The notes below the pieces were generated by a model. That model saw nothing but the letters and a program-made list of their open reading frames with translations. It was not told the origin of the DNA and did no database searches. Positions 8,201-17,386 of a stretch of 59,862 nucleotides of DNA are shown one piece after another. The position numbers and the translations under genes were made by a program. The stretch's first letter is position 1. Every line of letters begins with the position of its first letter. The stretch is from Planctomycetota bacterium. Lineage in GTDB: Bacteria > Planctomycetota > Planctomycetia > Pirellulales > Pirellulaceae. The stretch spans positions 1 through 59,862 of the forward strand of contig CAUJKA010000325.1 of NCBI GenBank assembly GCA_963204965.1. The letters are read 5' to 3'.

Positions 8201-11200
8201 CTCAGTAGCTCGAACAGTCACCGAGTGCACCGACGAGGTCTCGAAGTTAACCAAGCTTGCTTGATTGACTTGCACTATGCCTGTGACCGGATCGATTTGA
8301 AACCGTCCACCAGCGGTATCTGTAAGCGAATAGAAAATCGTCAATCCTTGAAGACTTTCGGCATGTGCCGTTATACCCACGCCCGCACTACTGAGCGCTG
8401 CTTCACTCACTTCGTCGCTATTGGACTGATCGGCATCTTGCGGCTCAGTTGGCGGCATCCCCAAGATCTTCTCTACATCGTCGAGCGTTACGTCCTGGCA
8501 AATTCCGACGAAGACAATTTGGCTATCTTCAGAGGAAAGGTTGAACTGACTAGCGACACCATCGATATTCTCGCCGATCACAGACGATTCAATCAGGACG
8601 GAATCCGAGTCGTTCCTGTTGATTTGGCTATCCCCATCACCACTGATTTTGAACATACTGTACTGACTTGGAACAATGAAGTATGCGTCATTACCAAGGC
8701 CGCCACGAACGTTCGCTCCACTAGTCGTAGCCACCGAGCCGCGAACTAAGGCCATGCCACCAAGATCGTTACCGCCAACTTGAATCTCTAAGGCCTGTGC
8801 GGACCGGATCGATGAACCAGCCGGAAGTGAAACATCGCGACCAGCGCTAAGTGCGATATTTCCCAACATGGTATACATCGCAGCTCCGCCACTGAACGTC
8901 AGGTCTTGATTGGTGGAAGCGGCGATATCTCCGGTGCTGGATAACAACCAGCCGTTTACAATGATCTCTGCACCACTGGCAAGCGAAATTCCCGTCAAGG
9001 CATCGATCGGAGACTGTATTCGCAATTGCCCCGATTCAGTCGCCAACGAAACGCTGCCATCGAAGTTGCTCACCGGCAGGTTAACTCGCAACTGATTGCC
9101 ATCGGTAGCACCAAGAAGCAGATCTCCACCGCTGAACGATAGAGAGGTATCCACCAACAACAGACCGCCGCTGCTGACGATCGCCAATTGATTTGCCAAT
9201 GCGTTGACTCGACTTATGTCAATGCGACTGATTGCGAGCGTGCCCATCGTCTCACGAATCTGCACGTTGCCACCGTCGGCTAGAAGTTCCAAATGGATGG
9301 TACCCGAAGCTGGAACATCCACATCGATAGCGCCCACAAGAGGTGACAGCGAATTGTTGGCGTCATAGTTGACGATATCGTCCGGAGTTAAAGTGGACTG
9401 ACTGCCAATGTTCACCTTCGCAAACAAACTAATACTCATCGCAGAATAGGCAATCGAACTTTCATCCATGTCGTCCATGATCGAACCGAATGCTGAAGTC
9501 GCTTCAATCGGTCCATTCGAAGAAAGCGAGCCCAGGGTGATGTTGTCTTCGGCATTTAAGTAGATCGATCCTGCGTTGGCAGTCGGACCGCCGGTGCCTG
9601 GACCTGCAAGTTTGGCCATTGAAGCTATCCAGATGCTTCCACCGTCATCACTAGAGATTAAACCGCTTGTATCGGTATTCAGAGTGATGGTACCGGTAGT
9701 CAGAATATTGTCGTTAACTACGATGTCAGCTTCGTCCGTTGCGGTAGAAATCAGAATTGCTCCGCCATCGTTTGCAACAATACCGCTAATCGCACCTACT
9801 GAGTCGATTTTGATTGTGTCTTCGCTATGAACATAGATGCCGCCGGAATTTAAGTTCTTGGAAGCGATGAACAGCTCCGAAGAGGTTGCTGGAGCCGACA
9901 CCAATAGCGGACTGAAGACTGCTCCAATTCCATTCTTAGCCTGCATCGCGAGACGGCTCACCGAGATTTCGCCCGGAATCGCGTCGCTGTCGGATTGAAT
10001 TGTGCCAGCCGAGATCAATGTCAGAACTGGAACTCTCGCACTTTCCAACTGAATCAGATCTGAAACAAAGACATCCCCTGTGGCGTTGGTGTTTACGGTA
10101 TCTTCGCCAATGACCAGAGCCAGCGCAGTGATCTGACTTAGCTCGACACTGGAAAGCTCCAGGGCTTCGACGCTCAAATCCGTCGATGATCCTAAATCAA
10201 CGTTCCGCATATCCGTGAACGGACGTAGTGTGACGATCCCGCTCGCCGCTGTAATCGTTGAATTGGCTTGTGAGCCATTGAGCGATATTCGATCGGCTGT
10301 GACCAAGATATCTGCATCTGAGTTCATCTCGCTTGCCGCTTGTACGATCAGAACTGCATTCAGCCCGTGAAGTTTGATGGTGACGTCATTGTCGTTTCCG
10401 TTAGCTAAAACGCTTCCTGTGGACGCTAAGCCTCCCAACGTGAGATTGCCACTTTGAGCCGTCAGTTCAACACTTCCGTCTAGGCTCGAAACGCCTGCGA
10501 TTCCGTCGATTGTTGAGACCGTGAAACCGTCGGAGTTGACCAACTGGATATCTCCTCCGCCGATCATTGAACTCGATGACTGTGCTGCAACCGTTTGGAA
10601 TTCGTTGTTACCCGAAAGTATGACGTGCCCCGCAGCCTGCATCGCCAAGTTATCAACAGTGATACCTGCGGTCACATTACTGGCACTGGTGACAATGCTT
10701 CCCTGAGTCATCAAGAATAAGGTACTAATACTCGTCGGACTTACAGAATTGCGAATGACGATTCCTGCTGCCTGTGTTGATGAACCGATCTGCAGCACAT
10801 TGGACGTTTCAATCCGGTCGAGCTCTGTGTCGCTCAGCCCTAAAACGGTTCCCGCCGGAGTTGACGGCAAATCTTCCTCGGGCGAATCCTCTCCCAACCA
10901 GATCGGTTGAACGGAGCTAGATGGTTGAAGGGTGACTCGAGCAGCACCAGCAATGACCGGCTCCTCTATATTGAAGTCATCGGCTGTCATTCGAATAGAC
11001 CCATCGTTCGACAGAATGTCTCTGCTTTCAACGCTCAAGGTTGCGTGAGTTGCAGTCAGCGTAATCTCAATGTCTCCTCCCAAAGCCGAATTGTTTCCCG
11101 AGACAGCCAACCGCGAGGTAACAGAATTCTCAACATAGACTCCACCATTGCTTGAGTTGGCAAACACTAGTGAGCTTGCCTGAATCTTGATCTGGTCTCC

Positions 11201-12589
11201 GGATGTGCCAATGCCATTTGCGGCAATCAGATTAACGGACTCGGCAACGATTTGTGGCGGAATCAGAATGTCCAAGTTTTGGACAACACCTTCGCTTTGA
11301 ATGGTGCAAGACTGCGCCTGAATCGAACCCAGAAAAACACTTCCGTTGTTTAGCGAGGAAACCGAAGCCTCTCCGCCAGCGATAATCTCAACAACATCGA
11401 TATCGTCGTTCTCGGTAATCCATGTCAGACCGTTGGATTCTGCGTGGATCGCATCAACGTCGGTTGTCACATTGATCACACCACCAGAGTTCAGAAATAG
11501 ATCCGAAGCTACGATCGAAGGTGTGGTTCCATTGACGTCCGACTCGATGCTTCCGCCTGCGTCCAGCGACACACTGCCCTCACCTGCATCAAGTAGATCG
11601 ATGATCACATCATCCAGTTCATTTAAGTACTGATCTCCATCGGAAAGTGATGTATCGCTAGACAAGCTCCCCACCGAAATTTTCAATGGGCCCGAAAGGG
11701 TACCTATCGAAATAGCCGTCATCGACAATTCGGATGCTTGGATGCCGACGCTGCTCGGGCTGACCATGGTGACCGTGCCACCCGAGCTCTCAAGCTCGAC
11801 CGCGTTAGCTGCCGTAAGCGAGCCAACTGAGATACTCGAGTCCGAGTTCACTTGAATATCACTGCTTGATGTAACTGAGCCTAACGAAATCTGCCCATCA
11901 GCATTGGATGAAAAACTTGCAACATCAGCTATGGAAGTGATTGTTAGGTTATCTCCAGATACCAACTCTATCGAGACGTTGGTGCCGGTCAGATCGACTC
12001 CGGCCTCCATGGCGATACTTCCGAAGTCATTTACCGTATCTGCTGTTGCAAGAGTCAGATTGCTCAATGCAGTCGTAGAGAGGGACGCCGATCCAACGCT
12101 ACTTCGAAAGACGATGGAATTGGCTTCGATGACAATGTTGTTGTCAGAGTTCAGTTTTGTTTGGAGCGTGCTGATGCCAAGTTGCTTAAGCCCAGTTCCG
12201 CCATCTGTAAATCGGATCGTTCCAACAATTGCGTCGGGACCAGCCGAGGTTATCAGACTGTCATCGGCTCCCGTGCCGCCAACAACTTCGATGTCATAAG
12301 CCATCAAGTTTCTCAGCTCCAATCGCTCGAAGGATTGCCAATGTCCTCGGCGTGTAGCTCGACTTCGGCGCGGACTCTGCTTCCGGCCTGCTGACAACTC
12401 CTCGAACAATGTAAACCGCGTCCGTAGCTTTGACGCTAACGACATAAGGTTGCTTAGCTTCGATTGGACCAACCCACGGACTCGTCGAGTCAGCTTGTCA
12501 CAATTCGAACGGACCAATTTTCTTAGGCGAGCGATTCGATTGCGCAAATGGGACAAAGTTAATGTTTCCAGTATTCCGTTACGATTCAT
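5225..12589 (-). CDS. Giant cadherin-like surface protein with LEPR-like motif and C-terminal dockerin-like domain
   Basis: A 2454-residue predicted extracellular protein. Residues 86-99 (SFERLELRNLMAYD) resemble the LEPR-XLL motif found near the N-terminus of many giant planctomycete proteins, preceded by a basic region. Residues ~100-1400 are imperfect Ser/Gly/Asp-rich repeats (GSVSLDAGGSIESD-like, LTLGG, DITVTAD-like) of the kind that form beta-helices in filamentous-haemagglutinin-like adhesins. From ~1410 come cadherin-type domains (TDTAGGRFQIDPVTGIVQVN) and VCBS/tandem-95-type modules (TYVVSDGDQLSSTATLTITV, SFTYSVSDGSLESLATVAIN), with a putative Ig module (LPSWLSFDSVTGTLSGTPKD) near 1800-1900. 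The last ~60 residues contain two calcium loops, DINRSGNVSTAD and DLDGSNSVLATD, as in dockerin type I. The ATG is preceded by AGAGGTGA at good spacing. It is co-oriented with the PEP-CTERM gene 25 bp downstream. Likely an adhesin or matrix protein. Confidence 0.9.
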   Translation of the reverse strand: MNRNGILETLTLSHLRNRIARLRKLVRSNCDKLTRRVRGLVQSKLSNLMSLASKLRTRFTLFEELSAGRKQSPRRSRATRRGHWQSFERLELRNLMAYDIEVVGGTGADDSLITSAGPDAIVGTIRFTDGGTGLKQLGISTLQTKLNSDNNIVIEANSIVFRSSVGSASLSTTALSNLTLATADTVNDFGSIAMEAGVDLTGTNVSIELVSGDNLTITSIADVASFSSNADGQISLGSVTSSSDIQVNSDSSISVGSLTAANAVELESSGGTVTMVSPSSVGIQASELSMTAISIGTLSGPLKISVGSLSSDTSLSDGDQYLNELDDVIIDLLDAGEGSVSLDAGGSIESDVNGTTPSIVASDLFLNSGGVINVTTDVDAIHAESNGLTWITENDDIDVVEIIAGGEASVSSLNNGSVFLGSIQAQSCTIQSEGVVQNLDILIPPQIVAESVNLIAANGIGTSGDQIKIQASSLVFANSSNGGVYVENSVTSRLAVSGNNSALGGDIEITLTATHATLSVESRDILSNDGSIRMTADDFNIEEPVIAGAARVTLQPSSSVQPIWLGEDSPEEDLPSTPAGTVLGLSDTELDRIETSNVLQIGSSTQAAGIVIRNSVSPTSISTLFLMTQGSIVTSASNVTAGITVDNLAMQAAGHVILSGNNEFQTVAAQSSSSMIGGGDIQLVNSDGFTVSTIDGIAGVSSLDGSVELTAQSGNLTLGGLASTGSVLANGNDNDVTIKLHGLNAVLIVQAASEMNSDADILVTADRISLNGSQANSTITAASGIVTLRPFTDMRNVDLGSSTDLSVEALELSSVELSQITALALVIGEDTVNTNATGDVFVSDLIQLESARVPVLTLISAGTIQSDSDAIPGEISVSRLAMQAKNGIGAVFSPLLVSAPATSSELFIASKNLNSGGIYVHSEDTIKIDSVGAISGIVANDGGAILISTATDEADIVVNDNILTTGTITLNTDTSGLISSDDGGSIWIASMAKLAGPGTGGPTANAGSIYLNAEDNITLGSLSSNGPIEATSAFGSIMDDMDESSIAYSAMSISLFAKVNIGSQSTLTPDDIVNYDANNSLSPLVGAIDVDVPASGTIHLELLADGGNVQIRETMGTLAISRIDISRVNALANQLAIVSSGGLLLVDTSLSFSGGDLLLGATDGNQLRVNLPVSNFDGSVSLATESGQLRIQSPIDALTGISLASGAEIIVNGWLLSSTGDIAASTNQDLTFSGGAAMYTMLGNIALSAGRDVSLPAGSSIRSAQALEIQVGGNDLGGMALVRGSVATTSGANVRGGLGNDAYFIVPSQYSMFKISGDGDSQINRNDSDSVLIESSVIGENIDGVASQFNLSSEDSQIVFVGICQDVTLDDVEKILGMPPTEPQDADQSNSDEVSEAALSSAGVGITAHAESLQGLTIFYSLTDTAGGRFQIDPVTGIVQVNQASLVNFETSSVHSVTVRATESVTGLYSEKNFSITVTNAAPTANDDHLAVLENQTMAGGSLFSANGGAADQDAHGGELTVNSVGGSTSNIGKEIVGSNQGRFRVFDNGNFSFDPSTDFDYLVDGQAAQTTITYVVSDGDQLSSTATLTITVTGQNDAPKLMGTTLTVSVTAPINTVIGTVQGSDVDIDGQAPNDVLTYSFASGLSTQGIFAINATSGQLTLVGSPSLLQPTHVLPIKVTDSNGASVIAEYLISITPVNQAPVAGSDLITALEDQQVQFNVLSNDFDLEANPITVTMLNGTSINSITFPLAISGGTLTRQTAGVFTFIPTANFNGSTSFTYSVSDGSLESLATVAINVLAVNDPPIVANPLSAQVAVEDSLYQLVLPSNLFSDADDVALSIVATSLPSWLSFDSVTGTLSGTPKDGDNGGTITLTATDGSGASVNTRVTFSVTAVNDAPEAVDDLTIGISTGFLAFSPLGNDRDVDGPSLSIVQVNGTSVTVGSTITLFGGTLQVMAGGNFGFSPGPGGSSVGAHSFTYTISDGATPIAGTDTGSVTLVIVSGNAVPMAFADNFSAAVEDTEFSGNVLTNDFDSDNDILTTVLLSLPAKGEVTMLPNGNFIYRPFSNDYGIDSFIYRLLDGRGGVAEGIVSVTISPVNDAPMGADKTISLTLAPNVAAVDMTFAPSDFGFSDSFDLPNANALAAVKIVSVPTTGTLKLNGTAITAPNTMVSAADILLGRLTYAPAMNGYGVNYASLEFKVIDDGSSLNGGVGESLKLNRISFDVASSDSTGPRITNVFVNSTSWTNNFRDLVDGPTPGSLPLDGISRGYKVSKGTLQTEILPWINVNQILVQFDEDIDSSKWVPSDFVITTSGGIRADGGLGIAPVVNTVSYSNRMLTLGLNQALDPTTLTIRLSANKVNDLSGNLLDGEWTTNVSTQSGNGVAGGDFVFTLFVVPGDINRSGNVSTADSDLIPSTRFYTQSGYSFWGDLDGSNSVLATDRDNVSKRLNSRRV

Positions 12590-13348
12590 GAATCACCTCT
12601 TGCATCCTGCAAGGATTGATGGAACTACGATCGCCGACCGAGTTTCAAAACCGAATTTTGAGAGCCACGTCTCAAGAACCTAGGTCGTGCTGCTATTCAT
12701 CTGTTGAGTCAAACGATCAACTGCGTTACGCAATCGACGCTACGCCTGCTGGCTTGCCGCTTGGCATTTGCAACAGGCATCTGTCGCAAGCATCCAAGAG
12801 ATGATGGACTTGCGCGAACCGATGGATATTTGACGGATAGTCGTTGTTGGAAATGGAAGTCGAGTGACTCGATTCCAAAAAGTGCGAAGAGTCCTCAATT
12901 TGCCTTGGCTTTGCAGCGAAGGCCCGAGGACCTCGAGCGCTGCGCGCTCGCGGTGGGGCTATGGGCATTTTGTCGATCTTTTGATTGGGGCAAATCAATA
13001 GGCAGTCAATCCGACCGCCTTGCCTCTCCTATGAGGGGGGCTAACCAGATAATAGGCAATCTTCAAGTTGCCGTCGACATCATTTTTTCGGGAAGCCGAA
13101 GATTCCTTCGAATCCGCCGTCCTATTAGCGCCCGGAGATCAGGCTGAACTGATCCCCACGCGAAGCGTTCGTTTTGATATTGCGATGTTTCTCGGATTTC
13201 GGGTCGAATATCCAGCAATTTACTTGTCCCAGCCCATCATCGGACTGGGTAATGAAGCTTGAGTAGGTTAAGGGCCAACGGCAGCGCGATAGACTTATGT
13301 ATACTAGTCTCCACACTTCTACAACTCAATCATCCATAGCGAACGAAC
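12590..13348. other. 759-bp intergenic region, no supported gene
   Basis: Divergent spacer between the giant surface protein gene and the hydrolase gene. The open frames here are rich in Arg, Pro and Ser and resemble no protein. At about 13150-13270 there is a decayed copy of the repeat at 1-60 and 42657-42713 (CCCAGCCCATCATCGGACTG). Otherwise I see nothing distinctive. Confidence 0.6.
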
Positions 13349-14197
13349 ATGTGCGACCAAGATCATTTTGAAGAAGACCTCAAGAAGTATTCCCGCAGAG
13401 ACATTGGCCTTTTGCTTTCGGCAGGTATTGGCGCGGCGATGATTCTGCCTCGATCGGCCAATGCCGCTGAAATTGCTGAAAACGAAGTGGAGATTAAGAC
13501 TCCCGAAGGTGTCTGCGATGCTTACTTCGTTACACCTAAATCGGGTGCACACGCAGCGGTCCTGGTCTGGCCAGACATCTTTGGTTTGCGCCCTGCGTTT
13601 CGAACCATGGCGAAACGACTCGCCGAATCAGGATATTGCGTACTGGTCGTCAATCCGTTTTATCGCACCAAGAAGGCATCTGCGGCTATCGACGCCAGCA
13701 GTGCAGCCATCGCTGACTTCTTCCCTTTAGCCAAGACACTGAATGCTAAGACTCATACCGATGACGCCACGGCGTTCGTTCAATGGTTGGACGCACAGCC
13801 GCAAGTCGACAAGAACAAAAAGATCGGCACGATTGGTTACTGCATGGGTGGACCAATTGTTATGCGTACCGCAGCGGCAGTTCCTGATCGAGTCGGAGCT
13901 GCTGGTACTTTCCACGGCGGTGGCTTAGCCACCAAAGACGAGGAAAGCCCACACCTACTAATTCCCAAAATGAAAGCCCAGTTCTTAGTTGCCATCGCTG
14001 AAAACGATGACAAGCGCGATCCAGAGTCGAAAAAGACCCTCAAAGAGGCCTTTGAACAGGCGAAGCTAACAGCGGAGATTGAAGTCTACCCAGCCGGGCA
14101 TGGCTGGTGTCCTCCAGACACCAAAGTCTACAACCAGGAACAGTCCGAAAAAGCTTGGGCTCGAATGTTAGTGCTGTTCGGTAAGGCACTGGCATAA
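13349..14197 (+). CDS. Dienelactone hydrolase family protein, probably Tat-exported
   Basis: An alpha/beta hydrolase of 282 residues. The nucleophile elbow is GYCMGG (Cys165 in place of the Ser of most hydrolases, as in dienelactone hydrolases), with an AEND acidic segment and the C-terminal HGWCPP histidine completing the expected Cys-Asp-His triad. YSRRDIGLLLSAG followed by a small-residue hydrophobic stretch and SANAAE reads as a twin-arginine signal with a cleavage site. DLH-family enzymes hydrolyse lactones or esters; the natural substrate is unknown. The gene stands alone on the plus strand. Its ATG at 13349 gives the correct distance to the signal. Confidence 0.88.
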   Translation: MCDQDHFEEDLKKYSRRDIGLLLSAGIGAAMILPRSANAAEIAENEVEIKTPEGVCDAYFVTPKSGAHAAVLVWPDIFGLRPAFRTMAKRLAESGYCVLVVNPFYRTKKASAAIDASSAAIADFFPLAKTLNAKTHTDDATAFVQWLDAQPQVDKNKKIGTIGYCMGGPIVMRTAAAVPDRVGAAGTFHGGGLATKDEESPHLLIPKMKAQFLVAIAENDDKRDPESKKTLKEAFEQAKLTAEIEVYPAGHGWCPPDTKVYNQEQSEKAWARMLVLFGKALA

Positions 14198-14302
14198 CGG
14201 CTTTTCACAACCCGACGCGTTAGCGAGTAAGCGAGGGACTTCCTTTTCGCAACCTGAAGCGCGTTAGTTTTCAAGTTGCGATACTTGAAGTCTGGATCCT
14301 TA

Positions 14303-14408
14303 AATCCTGCTCGTGTTCAATGAAATGGTGCTCGTAATCGTCCTCGAAAGCATGGATTCGAGCACGAGCACCGTCTTCGACTGAGCACGTGTACGAGCAC
14401 GAAAATCC
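14303..14408 (+). repeat. GAGCAC-rich intergenic repeat, full copy 1
   Basis: About 106 bp, full of alternating GTGCTCG and GAGCACGAGCAC hexamers. Very similar to 36970-37070 and, inverted, to 50678-50785. It lies between the convergent hydrolase and TPR genes, next to a GCGTTAGCGAGTAAGCGAGG stretch at 14217-14240 of another common repeat. Confidence 0.8.
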
Positions 14409-14450
14409 AAAGCACGATGACTTAATGTTAATAAATTCTGTATATCCTGT

Positions 14451-16190
14451 TTATCGATGCTCATTTGATTTCTTGGCGAGTTCTTGGTGCGTCCGGGCAA
14501 GATCGACCATCCCAATCGCTTCATAAGCCTCCGAAAGAGCCTCGTGAATGGGCTGCGGCGGAGCCTTGGCCGACAAGGCAAACTCGAGATCAAAAATTGC
14601 CTCTTTATACTGCTTCAAGCGCAGCAGAATCTGCCCGCGAGTTTCGCGAATGACTGGCTGATTCGGCACAGACTTCAGCGCTGCGTTGACGAGCGATAAC
14701 GCACGATCTAAGTCTGGATTGTCCTGCTGGTACAGTACGACGGCTAAGTTATTCAATACACCAGGAATGTTCGCAGAATCGGACATCGCCAGCTTCAAAT
14801 GTCCTTCAGCCTCAGTCATATCGCCGCGTAAAACAGCGATGGTTCCCTTGATGAAGTGAGCACGTTCGAGATCCACTTTGCTAACCAACTTATCTCTTAG
14901 GCGGACGATTTCAAGATCGTCGTTTGCCGCACACTGTATGACGGTCCGGACAAGCGTTTCAACGACGATAGCGTTTCTTGGTGCGAGCTCGGTGGCTCGC
15001 GAGAGCATGCTCAACCGTTTGATCAAGCTTTCAGGCGATACCTGTTCTTGCTTCTCTATGCGGATAGCCCAAGCGGCAAAAGCTTCTGCACCAGCCGTCA
15101 ATAGATCTTCGTTCTTGGTTAGCTTGTAGCCATCATTTAGCGTCATGACGACGGCTTCGTGCTGACCTAGTAATAAGAGCGATTTAGCTAGATTCAATCG
15201 AACTTCAATGTTCGTTGGATCTGCTGAAACTAGATTGCGTAAGCCTTCTTCAGCTTGCATTGCCCACTTGGTGGCAGACGCATCGTTCCTGAGCTGTGAA
15301 TGCAGTGCGGCGCACACTAGCTGGAGTTCACAATTGTCCTTTGCAACCGATTCAAGAAGTGCAATCGCCTCTCCCTTAACGCCAATTGCCACAAGGTATT
15401 CCGCCAAAAGCACTTGCGAAGGTACAAAGACATTGTCGTTTTCTTTCGCTGCACAGATTGAACAGAGTTGCCGAAAACGCAGATGCTGATCGTCATTCCA
15501 AGTCGAAACGTTGGCAAGTTGAAAATCCTTTTTGAGTAGCCAAAATGCCGCTACAGGATTTCCACTTTGTACGACAACATTTTCCATCTCCCTTTTGGCA
15601 TCATCCTGCTGCCCTTGCTTTTCGTGCAGCAGAGCTTTCTGTATCCGCAAATCGATGCGTTTGGGGCTTCGTTCCAGCAATCTTCCAAGGGCAATCTCTA
15701 CATTTGCTGTATCAACGGACTCATTCTCCGAACCAAGCAGTTGCTGATAGTATTGACCTTGCCAACGATCTTTCTTAAGCAATTGAAACACCAGCGGACA
15801 AAGAACTGCAATGACTACAAGTATGCCTGGCACCGCTGGAACGTATGCGCTGTACGGTCGGGAAACCAACCACTCGAACACGAAGCTAAAGAACCAACCT
15901 ATCCAGCGGATGGGATTCAACCAGTATCGCCATCCCGATTGGCCTGGCCTGCGAGAATGCACCGACGGCAGACTTGCCCGGTAAGGCGAGTCTACTGCAG
16001 ATCTTCGCTTCCCAACTCGCACAAACAACCGAAACAACGGCAAGAGCACTATCCATTCCAGTAGCACTCTCGCTCTCGCGGGTCGGTTGTAGGATCGCTC
16101 CGCAAAGCAGAAGCGAAAAATGCGTCTTAACATTGGTGGTTTTGAGTCTTCTCGCTCAGTTGAAAATGCAAAGTGACTTACTTGGTTCAC
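14451..16190 (-). CDS. Membrane-anchored TPR-repeat protein next to exosortase-like gene
   Basis: A 579-residue protein with a long basic N-terminal region and at least one membrane segment (about residues 116-138, VPAVPGILVVIAVLCPLVF). It ends in a ~430-residue helical domain of tetratricopeptide-like repeats, for example ALGRLLERSPKRIDLRIQKA and ALSLVNAALKSVPNQPVIRE. TPR domains hold protein partners and no enzyme motif is visible. The GTG start at 16190 lies 6 nt after the exosortase-like stop, with no clear ribosome site; an in-frame ATG at 16133 is the alternative. The tight spacing implies co-transcription with the upstream gene and a possible joint role in protein sorting or polysaccharide export. 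That role is inferred from context only. Confidence 0.75.
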   Translation of the reverse strand: MNQVSHFAFSTEREDSKPPMLRRIFRFCFAERSYNRPARARVLLEWIVLLPLFRLFVRVGKRRSAVDSPYRASLPSVHSRRPGQSGWRYWLNPIRWIGWFFSFVFEWLVSRPYSAYVPAVPGILVVIAVLCPLVFQLLKKDRWQGQYYQQLLGSENESVDTANVEIALGRLLERSPKRIDLRIQKALLHEKQGQQDDAKREMENVVVQSGNPVAAFWLLKKDFQLANVSTWNDDQHLRFRQLCSICAAKENDNVFVPSQVLLAEYLVAIGVKGEAIALLESVAKDNCELQLVCAALHSQLRNDASATKWAMQAEEGLRNLVSADPTNIEVRLNLAKSLLLLGQHEAVVMTLNDGYKLTKNEDLLTAGAEAFAAWAIRIEKQEQVSPESLIKRLSMLSRATELAPRNAIVVETLVRTVIQCAANDDLEIVRLRDKLVSKVDLERAHFIKGTIAVLRGDMTEAEGHLKLAMSDSANIPGVLNNLAVVLYQQDNPDLDRALSLVNAALKSVPNQPVIRETRGQILLRLKQYKEAIFDLEFALSAKAPPQPIHEALSEAYEAIGMVDLARTHQELAKKSNEHR

Positions 16191-16196
16191 AGACGG

Positions 16197-17159
16197 TTAA
16201 GTGCGTTTGATGTTCAAACCGAAGGCACGATTCCAAGCTTTGATCAATGGATTGTTCCAATCGTTTCGCGAGTCGGTGCGCGTTGGATAGAACGTTACCA
16301 ACCAAAATCGATCAAGCGACAGCAGCAACAACAATGTTGCCAAGGCAACGACCGTGATCGCTGCAAAACGAAACTCAACCGCGGTGATGTTGAACTGAAA
16401 GAAGACATAAGCCAACACCCCAGTCATCACAAAAAGTGTGTTCGCTACGATGCTCGCAACCAGTCCACTACCAATGTAAAACGGAAGCAACCAAGCCGGC
16501 CGATTTTTAAGTGACTGAATAAGCACCATTGCGAAGCAACAGGTCATCGGCGAAAAGAGAATGGTTAATAGCTCGGCTCGAGACAGAACACCTATCGTCA
16601 GCCGTAAATTCGTGGGCTGCCACTGATTGGGAACACTCAACGAATCGAGAAAGAAGCTAGTTGTCTTGAAAACGACTTGGTAGGATTCCGAGACTAGAAG
16701 TACATCGTAGTTTCTCGGCAGGGGCAAAGCCATTAAGACGAGCGGCGCCAGAGCACCAAGAGTTCCGCTCAGCTTTCCCTTCAAGTTTCCGTTGAGTAGT
16801 CCGCTCGTTTTTTCTTTCGGGCGCCGAAGAGTGAGTTTCGTATCATCTTCCGTCTGTTGCGTCGAGCAAACCAAGAAGGCTAAAACAAACAAACACCACG
16901 AGCATGCTCCCAGCCACGGTGAGTTGAGCGGATACGAACAAGCCAAACAGGCAACACCCACAATGATCAGCAGCCAACCAACAATTCCGCTTGGAAGCCG
17001 CAAGACTTTATCCCAGCGGATGGCCACTAACAAAATCAGTGTGATCCAAACAACAGGAAGATGAGAGTAGTGATCGCTGCTCAACATCCGCGACCAGACC
17101 GGCACGATCCGCACCATCGAGGCACTAAGGAGAGCGAGCCAGAAGAGAATTGCAACCAT
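16197..17159 (-). CDS. Exosortase/archaeosortase-like membrane protein lacking an obvious catalytic triad
   Basis: A 320-residue polytopic membrane protein. The N-terminal half follows the exosortase pattern: VWSRMLSSDHYSHLPVVWI matches the conserved W..D.YSH signature, followed by several membrane helices. The later MALPLPRNYDVLL fits the conserved PLP segment. In true exosortases the next part carries a catalytic Cys (CSG), an Arg (aNvlRi) and a His. Here the equivalent segments read VLSRAELLTIL and ANTLFVMTGVL, so no Cys, Arg or His is visible at the expected places. It may be a degenerate or non-peptidase relative, or my alignment may be off. It forms an operon with the TPR gene (6-nt gap) and lies 4 kb from a PEP-CTERM gene. 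Confidence 0.65.
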   Translation of the reverse strand: MVAILFWLALLSASMVRIVPVWSRMLSSDHYSHLPVVWITLILLVAIRWDKVLRLPSGIVGWLLIIVGVACLACSYPLNSPWLGACSWCLFVLAFLVCSTQQTEDDTKLTLRRPKEKTSGLLNGNLKGKLSGTLGALAPLVLMALPLPRNYDVLLVSESYQVVFKTTSFFLDSLSVPNQWQPTNLRLTIGVLSRAELLTILFSPMTCCFAMVLIQSLKNRPAWLLPFYIGSGLVASIVANTLFVMTGVLAYVFFQFNITAVEFRFAAITVVALATLLLLLSLDRFWLVTFYPTRTDSRNDWNNPLIKAWNRAFGLNIKRT

Positions 17160-17386
17160 GAAAATGAGCTGTGGAGGGAGATGCCCAATTCATGTTAGGC
17201 AGGTATTTTCCATGTCGCAAACAGACGAAATTGCGACAAAATTCCAGTGAATTGGGAGGTATTTGCTGACCCATTCCACTAACTCATGTTAGTTCGACCT
17301 CAGTCCGCTCGCCAGTTTCAAATGTTGCTACTGGATTGAGTTCGAGAGAAATCAACCCAGTAAACTACAAGTTATTCACCCTACAT

